Shown: one piece after another, positions 24,101 through 35,729 of the stretch
How the letters are laid out: each line of letters opens with the position of its first letter
How positions within the stretch are numbered: the first letter of the stretch is position 1
Assembly: GCA_022478985.1 (NCBI GenBank)
Contig: JAKSZP010006611.1
Span: forward strand, 214,320 to 278,319
Direction: 5' to 3'
From: Massospora cicadina
Lineage: Eukaryota > Entomophthoromycota > Entomophthoromycetes > Entomophthorales > Entomophthoraceae
DNA: 64,000 nt
The notes under the pieces: model-generated
The model's input: only the letters and a program-made list of their open reading frames with translations
Told to the model about the DNA's origin: nothing
Database searches by the model: none
Position numbers and translations under genes: made by a program

Positions 24101-25666
24101 TTAACATCAAACTCAATTGCTCCTCCAATGCAGCCTTTGCCCATTCATTCAGCAAATAAATTGGGCATCTGTGGGGAAGTCAGATCCCTCATTGAATTAA
24201 AGAGAAAATTTAAATGGGCCCATAGGTGAGAACGGCAAATCTTTTTTCAGCCCAAATATACCCACAGACTCACGCTATTCTGCCAGAAACTCCTCCGCCT
24301 GAACGGCACCCAGGCTCTTATACTCATCAATCTTATTCTCTCCCATTATCAATATCCACCTCATTGGCAGTCCCGTCCTCAGATTCAGGATAACGGTACA
24401 GGAAGGCAAATCAATCTGGGGTCAAACTGATGCCACTACCACATACCAGCGTCACCATATGGGCCAATTTTTGATTGAACAGAATTACTCCCAGAATCTG
24501 AACTGACCCTGTCATACTCTTATCAAGGGGCTCTCTAACCATGGGGGAGACCTTTGCAATGCATCATCAAACATCACCTTTAGCTTCTTCTAAATATGCA
24601 ACTTCATTTATTCAGCCAGTGCAAGCTTTACATAATTTCCTCTGCCCCAGTGTCTACGAGGGCCATCTCCCCCTCCATTCTGCCATCTGCATACAACTCT
24701 ACCAGGATAAATAAACTCAGATAAAGAAGAAGGCAATAAAAATTAAATAAATTTTTATTTTGAAAATTTGAAGATGATGAATAATTTAGCATGTTCCCTT
24801 CTCATGCCTGTGGCTTGTTGTTTTACACAATTCCTCCTTATTTTCTTGTGAATCCTCCTTATACCACTTTTCATTCCTTGGGGCTGGATGCCAGCACCCC
24901 TGAATAGAATGACCACTCTCCAAGATGGTTTTTTTCCTTGGTGATATTGAGCCCTTGTTCTAGTCCCAGGCCATTTCCAATTGCTTCTCAACTTTTAATG
25001 CTAATGCAACCTCTTACTTCATAATGTCCTTTACCTTAGCGCTGCCAAAGCCACCATGTAATCTGCCTGCAATCCCTAAAAGATATATGCGAATATTAGG
25101 ATTCTGCTACCTGGGCTGATTTGCCAATGAACGGAAAATCCGCACATATCCTTTAAGCTACACCTCTGGCTGACCATCAGGAGTGCCGACCATGACACAA
25201 CCTTAGCCTCTTATGGACAGGCTACGCGGTTGATCAACTCTATGCACTCCTCCATTGAATTTGGCAGGCGTCCTTGTTCCTTAATCAGATTCTGCAACCA
25301 TTTTGCCAATTCTGAAGGTAACACATCCACAACATGAGCTAGTTGGAGTGAGAAAGGAGACTCCCCTCCTATCACCTGCACCCACTTGCACTGGAAGCAA
25401 ATTCATGCTAATACCTAGGGAATTTTGTCCAGCGCCTCCATGGACAGCGCCATGAGACAATCAGGTGATTTGACTTTTAATGAGACTTTCACAGATGGTG
25501 GTGTTGCCACCCCCATAATTGCCCCACCTCACTCAACAAAATGCCAGTGAGAACCCTTCCATAGCTATGGTCAGTAATTTTCAGTACCACTCCTCTCTGC
25601 CAGAGACCATCGACTCCTCCTGAAGGCCCCACAAAATGGAGAGGATTAGATTTGAGTTTCGTTTTA
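24101..25666 (-). pseudogene. Ty3-D protease and gag (broken)
   Basis: The minus frame at about 24630-24690 reads A-L-V-D-T-G-A-E-E-I, a retropepsin active site. Upstream, about 25050-25640, a capsid-like gag region is readable in pieces (for example M-E-E-C-I-E-L-I-N-R-V). The frame at 24755-24991 lies between the two, but I could not see an intact zinc knuckle. The segment joins RT across TRIM-1 and abuts the 5' LTR at 25667. Confidence 0.55.
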
Positions 25667-26701
25667 TGTAGTGGGTGGGTTTATGCCAGTACACAATGAA
25701 GGAGCTGAGAAGCACAAGCTATATCACTGATCACCTGACTGAAAACCTGGCGGAATTCTATCCTGAACCCGTGTGCCATTTCTGGATGTTGTGATGTGTT
25801 CTCAGATTGTTGTTCTGGAAATGCTGCATACTAGCAGCAGCATCTGACTCTACAATAGTACCAATAACAAAAACAAAGCCTAAGTCAGCTCTCTCATCAA
25901 GCTCATCTTCCAGTTTGAGTTTCTTAAGGATTTTTATAAAACTTTATTTGATAATTTCAAGCTAGCAAATGTTTATTGATCCTTATATAAACTTTGTTTT
26001 ATTTTTTTAAAAATAATATAATAATAGTTTATTTGAGGTGGTCCAAATTTAGAACAAATATACCACACCATTAGAAGGTTTAGGGAGTAGGGAGCTAAAA
26101 TATAGGAGTGGAGGACAAAACCCAAGTACTGGGGGTAAATCCTTCCTGCTCATGTTCTGATAGGCTGGGATTACATGATCTAACTTCAATATTTTTCTTG
26201 GTCAGACTGAGGCATGGTGCATGAATCCATATGTATTGATATCCTCTTGGCACAGAAACGCAATTTATGCCATGATGGGCTTTGAACCTGCGTTGTGAGG
26301 GGTGATAGTGGGACACCCATATCAACTATGCCACACCCCCTTTTGCAATAATTTTCTTATAAAACAAAACTAAATGTTAAGTTATCATTTTCCCTTTTTA
26401 TAGCATCGCCAAGCTCACTAACTAGGCTACTTTACCCCAGGCTTTCAAACTATACTAGATCATCATATGAGAAAGCTCCATACCCCAGTGAATCATGATT
26501 TAGAGAATTTGGGATGCTGGCTGTGCATTATGCTGGATAAGCCTTTGTTCCTGAATTTCCAAATTATTACCCATGACCTCATTCTTGATTCATTCCTCCT
26601 CCAACACAGAATTCTCAAACTTTACCTTCAGATCTGCGGCAGAATCTGAGATTACATCCACTAGGTTAATGTGTGGACTAGGATGTGCCTGATCCGTCAC
26701 A
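25667..26701 (-). repeat. Ty3-D right (5') LTR, interrupted by a SINE
   Basis: The outer end CCGTCACA is followed by ACTGG at 26702-26706. The inner end starts TGTAGTGGGTGGGTTTATGC. Without the SINE at about 26028-26340 the length is about 720 bp and the order of matching blocks is the same as in 18866-19539 (GCTAGCAAATGTTTATTGAT, ATCATTTTCCCTTTTTA, GAAAGCTCCATACCCCAGTG). Confidence 0.8.
26028..26340 (-). mobile_element. SINE-a copy 1 (tRNA-headed), in Ty3-D LTR
   Basis: On the minus strand the head GGTGTGGCATAGTTGATATG carries an A-box-like TGGCATAGTTGATATGG, and AGGTTCAAAGCC (26278-26289) fits the B box GGTTCRANNC. These form the internal RNA polymerase III promoter of tRNA-derived SINEs. 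The 3' end reads GGACCACCTCAAATAAA. A second, inverted copy lies at 34651-34968. It has no coding capacity and would depend on a LINE for copying. Confidence 0.75.
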
Positions 26702-26706
26702 ACTGG

Positions 26707-27130
26707 AGTTTCATCTGCACTATCATTGGCTTCATTTTTCTCCATCTGTCCAAAATCATACTTGTGATTTTCATGTACTTATATATGCTTTATGGTTCAT
26801 GACATGTCTTTCTGAAGCTGGCAGAGATGTTCTCTGTTTGCTTCACATTCAATCTTCAAAGATAAGATCTCTTTGACTAACTCATCTCCTTTCACTTCAA
26901 GGAAGTGACCTTCCCATAGAGATCATTGTTGATTAGTTTGACTTGATCACTCTCCTCTTCAGCTTTAATTACACATACTTCAAAGGTAGCAACATAAGCT
27001 TTTGTGTTTATCTCATCACATTTTTGTTATCAGCTTCTAATTCTGCCCAAACTTTATAAATTCAGACCTGGATGATATTGTGTTGATAACTTATACTAGT
27101 AATTTTGGCTTGATAAACTTAGCTACCCCC
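26707..27130 (-). pseudogene. Ty3-C gag N-terminal part
   Basis: Minus strand, starting just inside the primer-binding site. The readable frame is acidic and helix-forming (V-K-G-D-E-L-V-K-E-I-L-S-L-K-I then R-E-H-L-C-Q-L-Q-K-D), suggesting a coiled coil as in other gag N-termini. It stops at the ACTGG duplication where Ty3-D entered, and gag resumes at 18860. Confidence 0.55.
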
Positions 27131-27143
27131 ATAGTGAGCACCA
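27122..27143 (-). promoter_or_regulatory. Primer-binding site of Ty3-C
   Basis: The minus strand reads TGGTGCTCACTATGGGGGTA, two bases inside the LTR that begins at 27146 (plus view TATAAACTTTTGAGC, equivalent to TGTAAACTTTTGAGC at 5708). It marks the start of reverse transcription and fixes Ty3-C as a minus-strand element spanning back to 5708. Confidence 0.65.
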
Positions 27144-27145
27144 GT

Positions 27146-27192
27146 TATAAACTTTTGAGCTGCTCACTTAAGATCTCAAGTTTACTGCACAG
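27146..27192 (-). repeat. Ty3-C right (5') LTR stub, interrupted by Ty3-E
   Basis: 47 bases that match 5708 onward, ending in CTGCACAGG, where the Ty3-E LTR starts with TGTCAGAC. The remainder of this LTR was not recovered on the far side of Ty3-E, perhaps because of deletion near 34645. Confidence 0.6.
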
Positions 27193-27938
27193 GTGTCAGA
27201 CAATTGGCTTCTTGACAAAGGGAGAAGAATTTTCTGGGTGAAAATAGTCTGAATAATAATAATGGGCCACCTAACTCTCATAGGAATGATCTAATTAAGA
27301 GTTATAACTTTACTCCACGCTCTCAGCTGAATAGGCCAGACCAAGTTCCCCTCATCACTACTAGCCCACAGCGAGATAGGCCACACAAGTTGAAAGTTCA
27401 CCCAAGCACTAGCTCAAATTTAGTTCTGTTGTCAAAGAAAAAACCATCCCTTTTTTAGGCTTGGGGGTTGCAAAGGATGGAGAAATTTTTCCTAACAATC
27501 AAAATTCAGAGCATTCAGTGACCAGCTGTGATGAAACTATTTTCAAGAAGGATAATTGGGTGAATTATTAATTAAAATTACATGGTATAATCATATCTTA
27601 GGTTGTCTAATCATCTGGTGTTAAGTCAACCTGAGGTGAAAAGATTATCATGAGTCCTGATAGGTCAGTTCATCCTCCCATCATAACCTCAACATCACCA
27701 CTTATAATAAATCTTATTTCATATACTATTATTAGTCATTAAGTACCCCAACTACCAGTGAAAAGCATTCTAATAAAGTATCCTTTTCACACCTAAGTAC
27801 CTTATTGGGAATAATATATTTATGCTTTAAATTATATTAGTTTTTGTAATTGCTGCCAAATATTTTGGCACCTCCAAGTTTTGTATAGTTGAATTCTGCT
27901 GGATTGGCGCCTGCGAACAACTAGCTACCAGGATTCCA
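27193..27938 (+). repeat. Ty3-E 5' LTR and adjoining primer-binding site
   Basis: Starts TGTCAGACAATTGG. CCCTTTTTTAGG is a TATA-like equivalent of CCTTTTATAGG in the 3' LTR. The end is set by the primer-binding site TGGTATTCACTACAAAAGC at 27945-27963, close to the TGGTGCTCAC site of the other Ty3 elements. The last ~95 bp have no partner in the truncated 3' LTR, so the exact end is inferred. Confidence 0.7.
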
Positions 27939-27989
27939 AAAAAGTGGTATTCACTACAAAAGCTACTTGTACACCACAAGATTAATTAT

Positions 27990-30450
27990 AACTAAAATGT
28001 ATGACTCTCCTGATGCTAGAATCAATGAATGGGTAAAAATGGAGATAGTGCATAAGAAAAAAATAAATAGCTCCTTGACAATCACCTCTAAAGAGGAACA
28101 GCTTGATTGTGTAATTGTACCAGAGACCTGACGGATTACCTGGGTAGTGACTGAAGTAGTTAGGGACCTGACTTATGGGATAACAAATCCTGGAGACATT
28201 GCTTCTAGTTAGAAGAGTTCTTCTGTGGAGGACTGTCTAATGTAACTCTATGACCTTTGAGACCTCATGGATACCTACAGTCATTTTGCCAACTTGACTA
28301 CCTACGTTGGCAAGTTTGAACAACCTGCCATGTTCCGCATGATTCAACTGTTAGGAGTACATCACGTGAAACTGCAACGCCACTAACTAATCAAGATGCC
28401 TTGAGACTAGCCTATGACAACCTTTATAACTTGGCCTCTGATCATTTTATTAAAGAGAAATCTGATGTGAAAGCCAACCACATATTCATTATCTAGTTAT
28501 ATAAGCGACTTACTACCATTGACAATGGCATGGTAAAGTACACGTAAGAGGCCAAAAAGATCTTTCATATTGAGTTGGATATTTCTGCTTCTAAAACTCG
28601 CTCTCTACTTGATATTTTTTGATAAAGCAACTATAAAGCATGAAGAGCAAACTCAAGTGAGAACTTATCTCAAGCGTCTACCTCTCAGCAGGAGGACGAA
28701 CAATGCATACCCGCTTTGTAGCAACAACTTGCACAAGACTTGTCTTATGTTGAGAAGCATGAACAGCATCCCTCGCAAGGAACCCCTGGGTTTACTCCCG
28801 CTTTAGAAGCTAAGGTTACACAGCTGAATAAAGTTACAGCTCAAGGTCTCTCTTGAGAATATCCTACTTTAACTCATTGAGCCAATGAATGTGAAAAGAA
28901 ATCTCAGGGAGTCAAGATCTCCCTGTAAGGGCCTAAATTGTTGAAGGATATGTATACTTGATTGATGCAGGTTAAGTGAAGCTATGAACAGGTCAAGGTT
29001 GACTTAAGTTCCAAAGGCTCTCACCCACTTGAAGACAAGGGTGTAAGAAAGTGAAGGAGGAGCTTATGAAGGGTGTTGGGACGGTGGAAGTTCACAAGCA
29101 AAACTAAGTTCTCTTGTGTCTAAGCTCCATTTAAAGTTAAGGAGCTTGAGAGCTGGGTCAACGAACTTTAAACTCACAAGCTGGCAATAGAACAAGACTG
29201 GCTCTATGCGAATCCGCCTCTTATATGCCCTCTGAAGCCATGAAAACCAGAATGACGCTATCCAAGAGCAAATTGATTGGTTATATCGCTCTTTTGATCA
29301 TATGGGCATTCACTCATAGACTATGCAACATAATGCTCCTTCTGTCCATGCCCTCACTGGGGTTGACTTCATTTCATTTAAACCTACTACAAATGACAAG
29401 TTTATCCCAGGTGATGATAGCATTGCCTCTTTTATATACATCTTTAAATTGGCTATGCCAGGGGTGACCAATCACTATAATGCCAAGCACATCCTCTCCT
29501 TTTTAAGCACATGGCTCAAGGAGTAATGGTGAAGCATATGGATATGCTCAGCAGTTTAGCAGAAGTTTTAGGAGGCACTTATTGATGAGTTTGGCTTGAA
29601 ACAGAGCCTAAACATGAAAAAGCAGGCCTTTATGCGCATTATTATAAGATAAAGAGAGTCAGTTGCTTCATTCTCTGAACAATTCTACATTAAAGCCAGA
29701 TGGAATCTACTTCCAAAATGTTGGCTCTTGATGGCGCTGCTGCTGCTATCCTGACTGGGTTGACGTATCATCCTCCCCTTGTAATGTAAATCACCTCAGT
29801 GAAACGCTACTTTTAAAATGGTCACGATATTAATGATGCTTTACTAAATGTCACTGATTTTTTAGAAGCTCAAGGCCCCAAAGAAGTTGCGCCAAGACTT
29901 TAAGTACTAGCCATTGAGGATCACAAGTGTAAACACTGAGTCCAAGCCATGAATACCAAAGATCAACCCTCAGGTTCTGGATGTGGATGAGCAAAAGCCA
30001 AATCCTAAACTAATGGAACGTCCCAAGTGTACCATCTGCAACAAGGTTGAGCCTTAAGAAAACTGTGTGCTGGAAGAAGAGAGATGAAATTGAAGTACAG
30101 GGAAAAGAGATGCTGGCTTAGGAACTGTCACCCCTATTGCTGACGCATCTAATGTGACTGACTCCCGCTTCCATTTTTAATCAGAATTATGTTGATAATT
30201 CCCCTCAGTGACAAATCTGAAGGTGTTATGAAGAGGTTGGATACTATGTTTTAGGAGCACCTGCTGAAGTTGAGTTTCCTGATTGGTTGAACGCTGGAGG
30301 AGTAGATGGTGCTAACCTACCTGAGAAAACTTGTCTGAACCAAGTTCCAGGGTGGCCTGAGGGTACTGACACTGCCAGTGATGCTGACCAGTTCCTGGCC
30401 TGGTTGATTTAACCTATTTAGTAAGTTCATAACTTAAAAACCATCCTGGA
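27990..30450 (+). pseudogene. Ty3-E gag (broken)
   Basis: The clearest block is at 29323-29526, where I-S-F-K-P-T-T-N-D-K-F-I-P followed by S-F-I-Y-I-F-K resembles the capsid block F-K-P-S-F-R-E-R-F-T-P of Ty3-F. E-A-L-I-D-E-F-G near 29575-29605 matches T-A-L-I-Q-E-F-G there. A degraded zinc knuckle (C-T-I-C-N-K ... C) is near 30028. N-terminal sequence from 28020 is helix-rich. Many stops of all types. Confidence 0.6.
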
Positions 30451-33400
30451 GAAATCCTAAGACATTTCTCAAATGACCTGCACTTTGCGGATTAAGGAGG
30501 TCCTAGCTCTCTTAACTTTGGCGGAAATATAACTAAGGTAAAGGTCATTATTCAAAAGGTTTAGTTTATAAACATCCTGGACACTAGGTCCCCGATTAAT
30601 GTTATTTTCTTCAAAGCTTATCAAAAAGATTAAGCTGGTGCGCAACTTAGAGTACACCTAAGGTTTTGAAACCGTGGGTCCAAGTAACACTTTTGCTAAC
30701 AAGGGCTTACTCCTCCATCCCCATTGGAATTGTGAATCTTATCTTATTGGCCTCACAGTGGCCTTGGGCAACAATACTTTAGATGATCATTGGTACTCAA
30801 TTCATGATTGATATGACAGATTTTTCAACCTTAAACAAGGTTTTCTCTCTTTGCTCAATTATGAGGTTTCTTAAGTTTATCTAATAAGATTTTGGTAAGA
30901 ACGAATATTCTTGACTGGTTAAGTACCTTCTTCTGCTTTACTTTTGCAATATACCACGTCTGGGAGAAATACAAAGAAATTGCCTAATTCAGTGGACGTT
31001 TTGGAGGGTATATTTTTATTCTTCAGAATAATTAGTGATTGAGCCTGGTGAACAACAAGTGGTTGGCACCAAGGTTACTTTGCAAATCCCCCAAAACTGC
31101 TTATTGCATATATTAAATATTGATGGTGTGGGCCCTCTGGAGCCTTGAGTATTGCCTGGTGTACTATACCCCACCTACCAGCACCATATCAATATCTATT
31201 GGGAAATCTCACTAGTAAGGTTATCATAATGAAAAACCAAGAGATTGTAAAAGGTCTGTTAGTCACTATTGATGTTATTTATAAGATTTCATTTATAGGT
31301 CTATGTTTTTATAGGCTTACCCGTTGACAAATTGACATGTACTTTTCCCAATGTTCATATATCAGGAGAATTAACCCTGATGATATTGAAAAATGTCCCC
31401 ACCTTATTGGAGTCCTACAATGGCATATTTTATAGATCTGATACGACTATGGGCAATGAAGAATTGGAGCCACTCTATTAACGTTGGCGATGCCCATCCT
31501 ATATGGTACAAACTTTATCAAAGATCAAAAGTTGAAGAGCAACAAAATGAGGACAGAGATTAATTAGTCACTAGACGCTGGATTAATAGTACCTTCCCAA
31601 AGCCCTTGGTCTTCTCCTCTCTTTCTCATAAAAAGAAAAACAGAGGCCATTGAGTAGTGATAGATCACTGGAAATTGAACAACCTCACCAAAAAGGATGT
31701 ATATCCTATCCCAAAAATTGACAATGCTTTAGCACAATTTTCTAATTTCAAATTCTTTTCCTCTATGGATTTAGCTACCAGATACTAGCAAAATGGACCT
31801 CTCCCCACAAGACAAGGAAAAATATGCTCTCATTTACAGTGAAGGATTATTTCAGCATGCAACTACCTCAAGGGTTGTGTAATGCACCCACAACCTTCCA
31901 GCAATCAATAGATCAAACTTCGCAAGATCTTAAGCTAATCTGTGTTATAGTCTATCTTGATGATATCCCTGTGTTTTCTAAGACTTTAAATGAACACCTC
32001 AATCACCTATAGGAAGCCTCTCAACGCCTAGTAAGTCTAGCATTAGTTTAAACTATCAAACTGCACTTTTTTCTGATAAATTAGATTTTCTTAGATATGC
32101 TATCTCACTGGAGGGAATTTAACCTTTACAAAGACAATGTTGAAGCAAAATGAAAAATGCCTCTGCCTAAAACCTTTCAGTATATTCAGGTGCTTCTGGG
32201 AATGATGAGGTATTGCCATCATTTAATCCCTAAGTTCGCCCAGCTCAGTGAGCCCCGTTATATGACTATTAACTAATAACACCCTTTTCCATTAAGGTGT
32301 TAAGCAAAAGGCCGCCTTTGAAACGCTGAATACATTTTACAATAACGTTCTATACTATCCCACCCAGATTAAGGTAAAAATTTCATCTTGTTTACCAACG
32401 CTTCTGATTACGCTGGTGGAGCCATACTGGCTCAATTGGATGAAAGCGGCATAGATTATCCAGTATCATACATCAGCAAGATGCTTTCAAAAGCTGAATG
32501 CAACTATAGTGTTTGTGAATAATAATGCCTTTCTTTTTTACTTGCTGTCAAACACTATCGCCTATTTCTTTATGGAAATACCTTCACTGTGGTTTTTGGT
32601 CATACCTCCCTGAAATGGTTAAGAAATATGAAGGATCCTACTGGATTGGTTACCTCGTTAGGCTTGAAACTTCAACATTATGATATGAAGATTGAACACC
32701 AAGCTGGAACCCTCCATATTAATGTTGATGGGTAAACTCAAGTTGCCTATCCTTCACTTGAATAATAGTGGAGCTGAGAGGTTACATGAACTCTTAATGA
32801 CCCCTGACGCTTGGGAGGATGAGGATGAACCTGTCCAGAAACTACTAACCTGACACTCCTGCAACACCAAAGTGGTGAGCAAGAAGTTATATAAATATGT
32901 GTGGGTCAAGTGATTGTCTTATCTTTGATCACTGGAACAAGTACCTGCTATCCTTGAGACTCACTCCACCCTAGGCCAAAGTGGAGTGCGGAAAAACATA
33001 TGAATGGATCAAGAATCAGTATTTCTGGAAGGAAATCATGGAGTCCATCATCAAAGTCCTGAATGCCTGCTTGACCTGCAAGAAGCAATTCAGTATCCTA
33101 ACCAAATACCAATATCAACTAACGACCTCCCAACAACCATTCCAAACAATAAGCCTAGATGTGGTGGATCCCCTACCTCAGACTACCGTTGAGAATAGAT
33201 TAATATAGTAGGAATTGATTACCTTACCAAATGGATTGAGTACGCGGCTCTCCCAGCCTAAACTTTCAAAGTGACTGCAACATTTCTGAATAAGTATAAT
33301 ATACATGCCATGGTTGCCCCAGGTAATACTTTGTGACAATGGAAGAACTTCATCTCCAGAGTGGCCAAGAACCTGGCTACCTCCATGAGTGATCAGCAAC

Positions 33401-33990
33401 GCTTCTCAGCCACTATAATCTTCCTAAAATGCAACTGTGGTGAGAGCGAATGGAACTCTGGTTTCTAACCTACAAAAAATGGCCCCTTCAGAATAATTGC
33501 ACTGGGATCAATTCATGCATAGTGTCCTCATGCCTACCATATTAGCTATCACCAGATCCTGAAAATATCTCCCTTCTGCATCTTATATGGTCAAGAACCT
33601 ATGGTACCGATGCTCTTAGCTAAGAAGTTTTTACTTCCAGGGTTGATGATCCTGACAAAGCCATGAGGAGGTTAGCTCATCGCATGATTCAGCTACAATC
33701 TGAGGATATGACTAACTTAGCTAAAACCATTAAAAAAGAGGGCCATGATGCTAATGAGCTATGGCCCCCTCTACCCTCTTTCCAAGTGTTGGATATGGTC
33801 TTGTATTCCCACAACCGCATCACCCCTAGAAGTGGTAAGCTTGGGTCAATTTGGGAGGGATCTTTCATCATCACCTATAAGAGGGGCGATGTTTATTCTG
33901 TTAAGTCTCTTACTAAGGGAATCATTATAAACTTGGTACATGGACGCTTATTACGCCCATATTATCCCCCAACATCCTTGAAGGAAGTAA
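30451..33990 (+). pseudogene. Ty3-E pol: protease, RT, RNase H, integrase (broken)
   Basis: Protease D-T-R-S-P-I-N-V-I near 30575. RT K-K-D-V-Y-P-I-P-K-I near 31692, then L-P-Q-G-L-C-N-A-P-T-T-F-Q near 31860 and an intact V-Y-L-D-D-I-P-V-F-S site near 31950. RNase H near 32400-32620, with A-G-G-A-I-L-A-Q-L-D and S-K-M-L-S-K-A-E-C-N-Y. Integrase zinc region near 33050-33110 (C-L-T-C-K-K), V-D-V-V-D-P-L near 33150, and a GPY-type C-terminal module near 33780-33960 ending R-L-L-R-P-Y-Y-P. No chromodomain follows. Frameshifts and stops throughout. Confidence 0.75.
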
Positions 33991-34645
33991 TGTCAGACAA
34001 TTGGCTTCTTGAATAAAGGAAAAAGTGTTCTGAGTGGAGATAGTCTACATTTTAATAGTGGTAATAATGGGCCACCTAACTCTCAAATATGATTTAATTT
34101 ATAGTGATAGTTTTACTCATCGCTCTCACCTGAGTAGGCCAGATCAAGTTCCCCTCATCACTTCCAACCACAGCGGAATAGGATATCTGAGTTGGAAGTC
34201 CACCCATGCAGTAACTCAAATTTAGTGCTGTTGTCTAAGAAAAAACCACCCCCTTTTATAGGCTTGCAGGGGGTTACAAAGGGTGAAAAATTTTTGCACC
34301 AATCAAAAGCCATAGTATCTGGTGATCAGCTGTGATAAAGATATTTTAAGTGGGTTGAAAAGATGAAGTTTTTTTAATTGTAGCCACATGATTTTATCAA
34401 ACTGCAGCTAACCAATTATCTGACATTAAGTCAAATTGAGGTGAAAAGATTTTCACAAGCTCTGATAGGTCAGTTCATCCCATCAAAGCTTTAATAACCC
34501 CTTTCTATAATGAATATCAATCCATATTCCATTATTAGCCTTTGTGTACCCCAGATACTGAGGGAAGGAATTCTAATAAGTATCATTTATCAAACCCAAG
34601 TACCTTATTAGGAATAATATATTTATGCTTTCTATTATAGTTTAT
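33991..34645 (+). repeat. Ty3-E 3' LTR, 3' end truncated
   Basis: Begins TGTCAGACAATTGGCTTCTT after a purine stretch and matches the 5' LTR to about ATTTATGCTTT at 34632. The following ~95 bp of the 5' LTR are absent. A SINE head starts at about 34651. Confidence 0.75.
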
Positions 34646-34650
34646 ATTTT

Positions 34651-34968
34651 GGGGTGTGCATAGTCAGGATGGGCATCTCATTATCACCCCTCATGATGCA
34701 AGCTCAAATCCCATTGTTGCAGAAATTATATTTCTGTGCCAAGAGGATATCAATACATGTGGATTCATGCACCATGCCTCAGTCCAACCAAGCAAATTAT
34801 TGAAGTTAACTTATGTAATCCTGGCCTATCAGAACACGTGCAGGAAGTTTTTACCCCAGTACTTGGGTTTTTCCACCACTTCTATAAATTCACTCTCTAC
34901 TCCCTTTTCCTCTATTGGTGTGGTTATTTGTCCCAAGGTTGGACCACCTCAAATAAAATTAGTAAAAA
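34651..34968 (+). mobile_element. SINE-a copy 2 (tRNA-headed)
   Basis: Plus-strand copy of the 26028-26340 element: head GGGGTGTGCATAGTCAGGAT, decayed B box AGCTCAAATCCC near 34701, shared middle AAGAGGATATCAATACATGT and GATTCATGCACCATGCCTCA, and tail GGACCACCTCAAATAAAA. The two copies are inverted relative to each other, 8.6 kb apart. Confidence 0.75.
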
Positions 34969-35168
34969 TATAATTTAATAAAAAATAGTTTTTTATTTAG
35001 CTATATTTATATAAACTAAAGGGTTGCTAGCCTGGCAGGGTAACTTCTGCTTTCACCTAGTTCAGGTTTTGTTCAATACAAGTTTGAAACCTGTATTGGG
35101 TAGAAAAAAATCTCAGTGTGGTATATTTAACCCAAGGTCAACCCACCTTTAATACTTTTTTATATGTA

Positions 35169-35729
35169 TCTACTTAAAGAAACACATTCATTGACATACT
35201 GATGTACTGATGTACTAACTGACATCTGAAACCTTTGAGTCTGATAGGTGCAATTTAATTGGGTGAATGGGTAATAATTGGTGAATATTATTGAATCTGA
35301 AACCTTTGAGTCTGATAAGTTTATCTAGCTGGGCGAGTGGGTGAGAATCAATAAATATTATCTAATAATTCACCAAATTGATCACACAAAACTAAACAAA
35401 CATTAGTTAAAGTTTTAAGTAAATTAATAAATCTAGGATAATCAACTCACCATCCACAAGGGCAACAGTGAAGCTGTTAGTCCAAGTGGATTAAGTTTAG
35501 TGCCGGCACAGCCTTTAGAATATATCAGCGGAGCTCATAAATAAACCTGAGCAACAGTAAAAAGCTCCACTTTTTAATATTCTTAATAAAAACTAAGATA
35601 TAAATGATTAGATTTGTTCAGTTTTTAAGGAACTTGTTGAATTTGATCTTTGAGCTTCACATAGCATAACAGGGATGAGTTATAGCTATAATAAATTATC
35701 AACCCAAGCAACGCTGGGTAATTGGTTAG
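35169..35729 (+). mobile_element. Helitron Hel-2, non-autonomous, 561 bp
   Basis: The 5' end TCTACTTAAAGAAACACATTC follows an A. The 3' end has the hairpin ACCCAAGCAACGCTGGGT, then TTAG followed by T at 35730. TC at the start, a short GC-rich hairpin about 10 bases from a CTRR-like end, and A|T flanks are Helitron hallmarks. Internally the CTGAAACCTTTGAGTCTGAT block occurs twice. No Rep/helicase coding. Confidence 0.7.

Larger units (their letters stand above)
18866..26701 (-). mobile_element. Ty3-D: chromovirus with two LTRs, TSD ACTGG, carrying nested TRIM-1 and a SINE
   Basis: The LTRs at 18866-19539 and 25667-26701 align along their length (TGTAG...GTGAG/GGGTGGG at one end, CTGATCC(A/G)TCACA at the other), with a SINE as the extra sequence in the right copy. 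ACTGG flanks both outer ends. A purine tract, AGGGGGTGA on the minus strand, precedes the left LTR. Minus-strand gene order is gag, protease, RT, RNase H, integrase, chromodomain, then 3' LTR. The sequence after its right LTR is not the TGGTGCTCAC primer site shared by the other Ty3 elements here, so it probably primes differently. All genes are broken. Confidence 0.8.
27193..34645 (+). mobile_element. Ty3-E: plus-strand Ty3-type retroelement
   Basis: The LTRs at 27193-27938 and 33991 to about 34645 align over roughly 650 bp (TGTCAGACAATTGGCTTCTTGA; GGGCCACCTAACTCTCA; AATAATATATTTATGCTTT). The internal order is primer site, gag, protease, RT, RNase H, integrase with a GPY/F module, and a purine stretch GAAGGAAGTAA before the 3' LTR. 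About 7.4 kb, with all ORFs broken by mixed stop types. It landed in the right LTR of Ty3-C. The last ~95 bp of the 3' LTR are missing, with SINE-a copy 2 starting there. Confidence 0.8.

Noticed and set aside
18866..26701. Direct repeats at 18866 and 25667 read first as duplicated gag coding of Ty3-C
   Set aside because: The repeats begin TG, end CA, have ACTGG on both outer sides and a polypurine tract inside, so they are LTRs of Ty3-D. The apparent coding in them is fortuitous.
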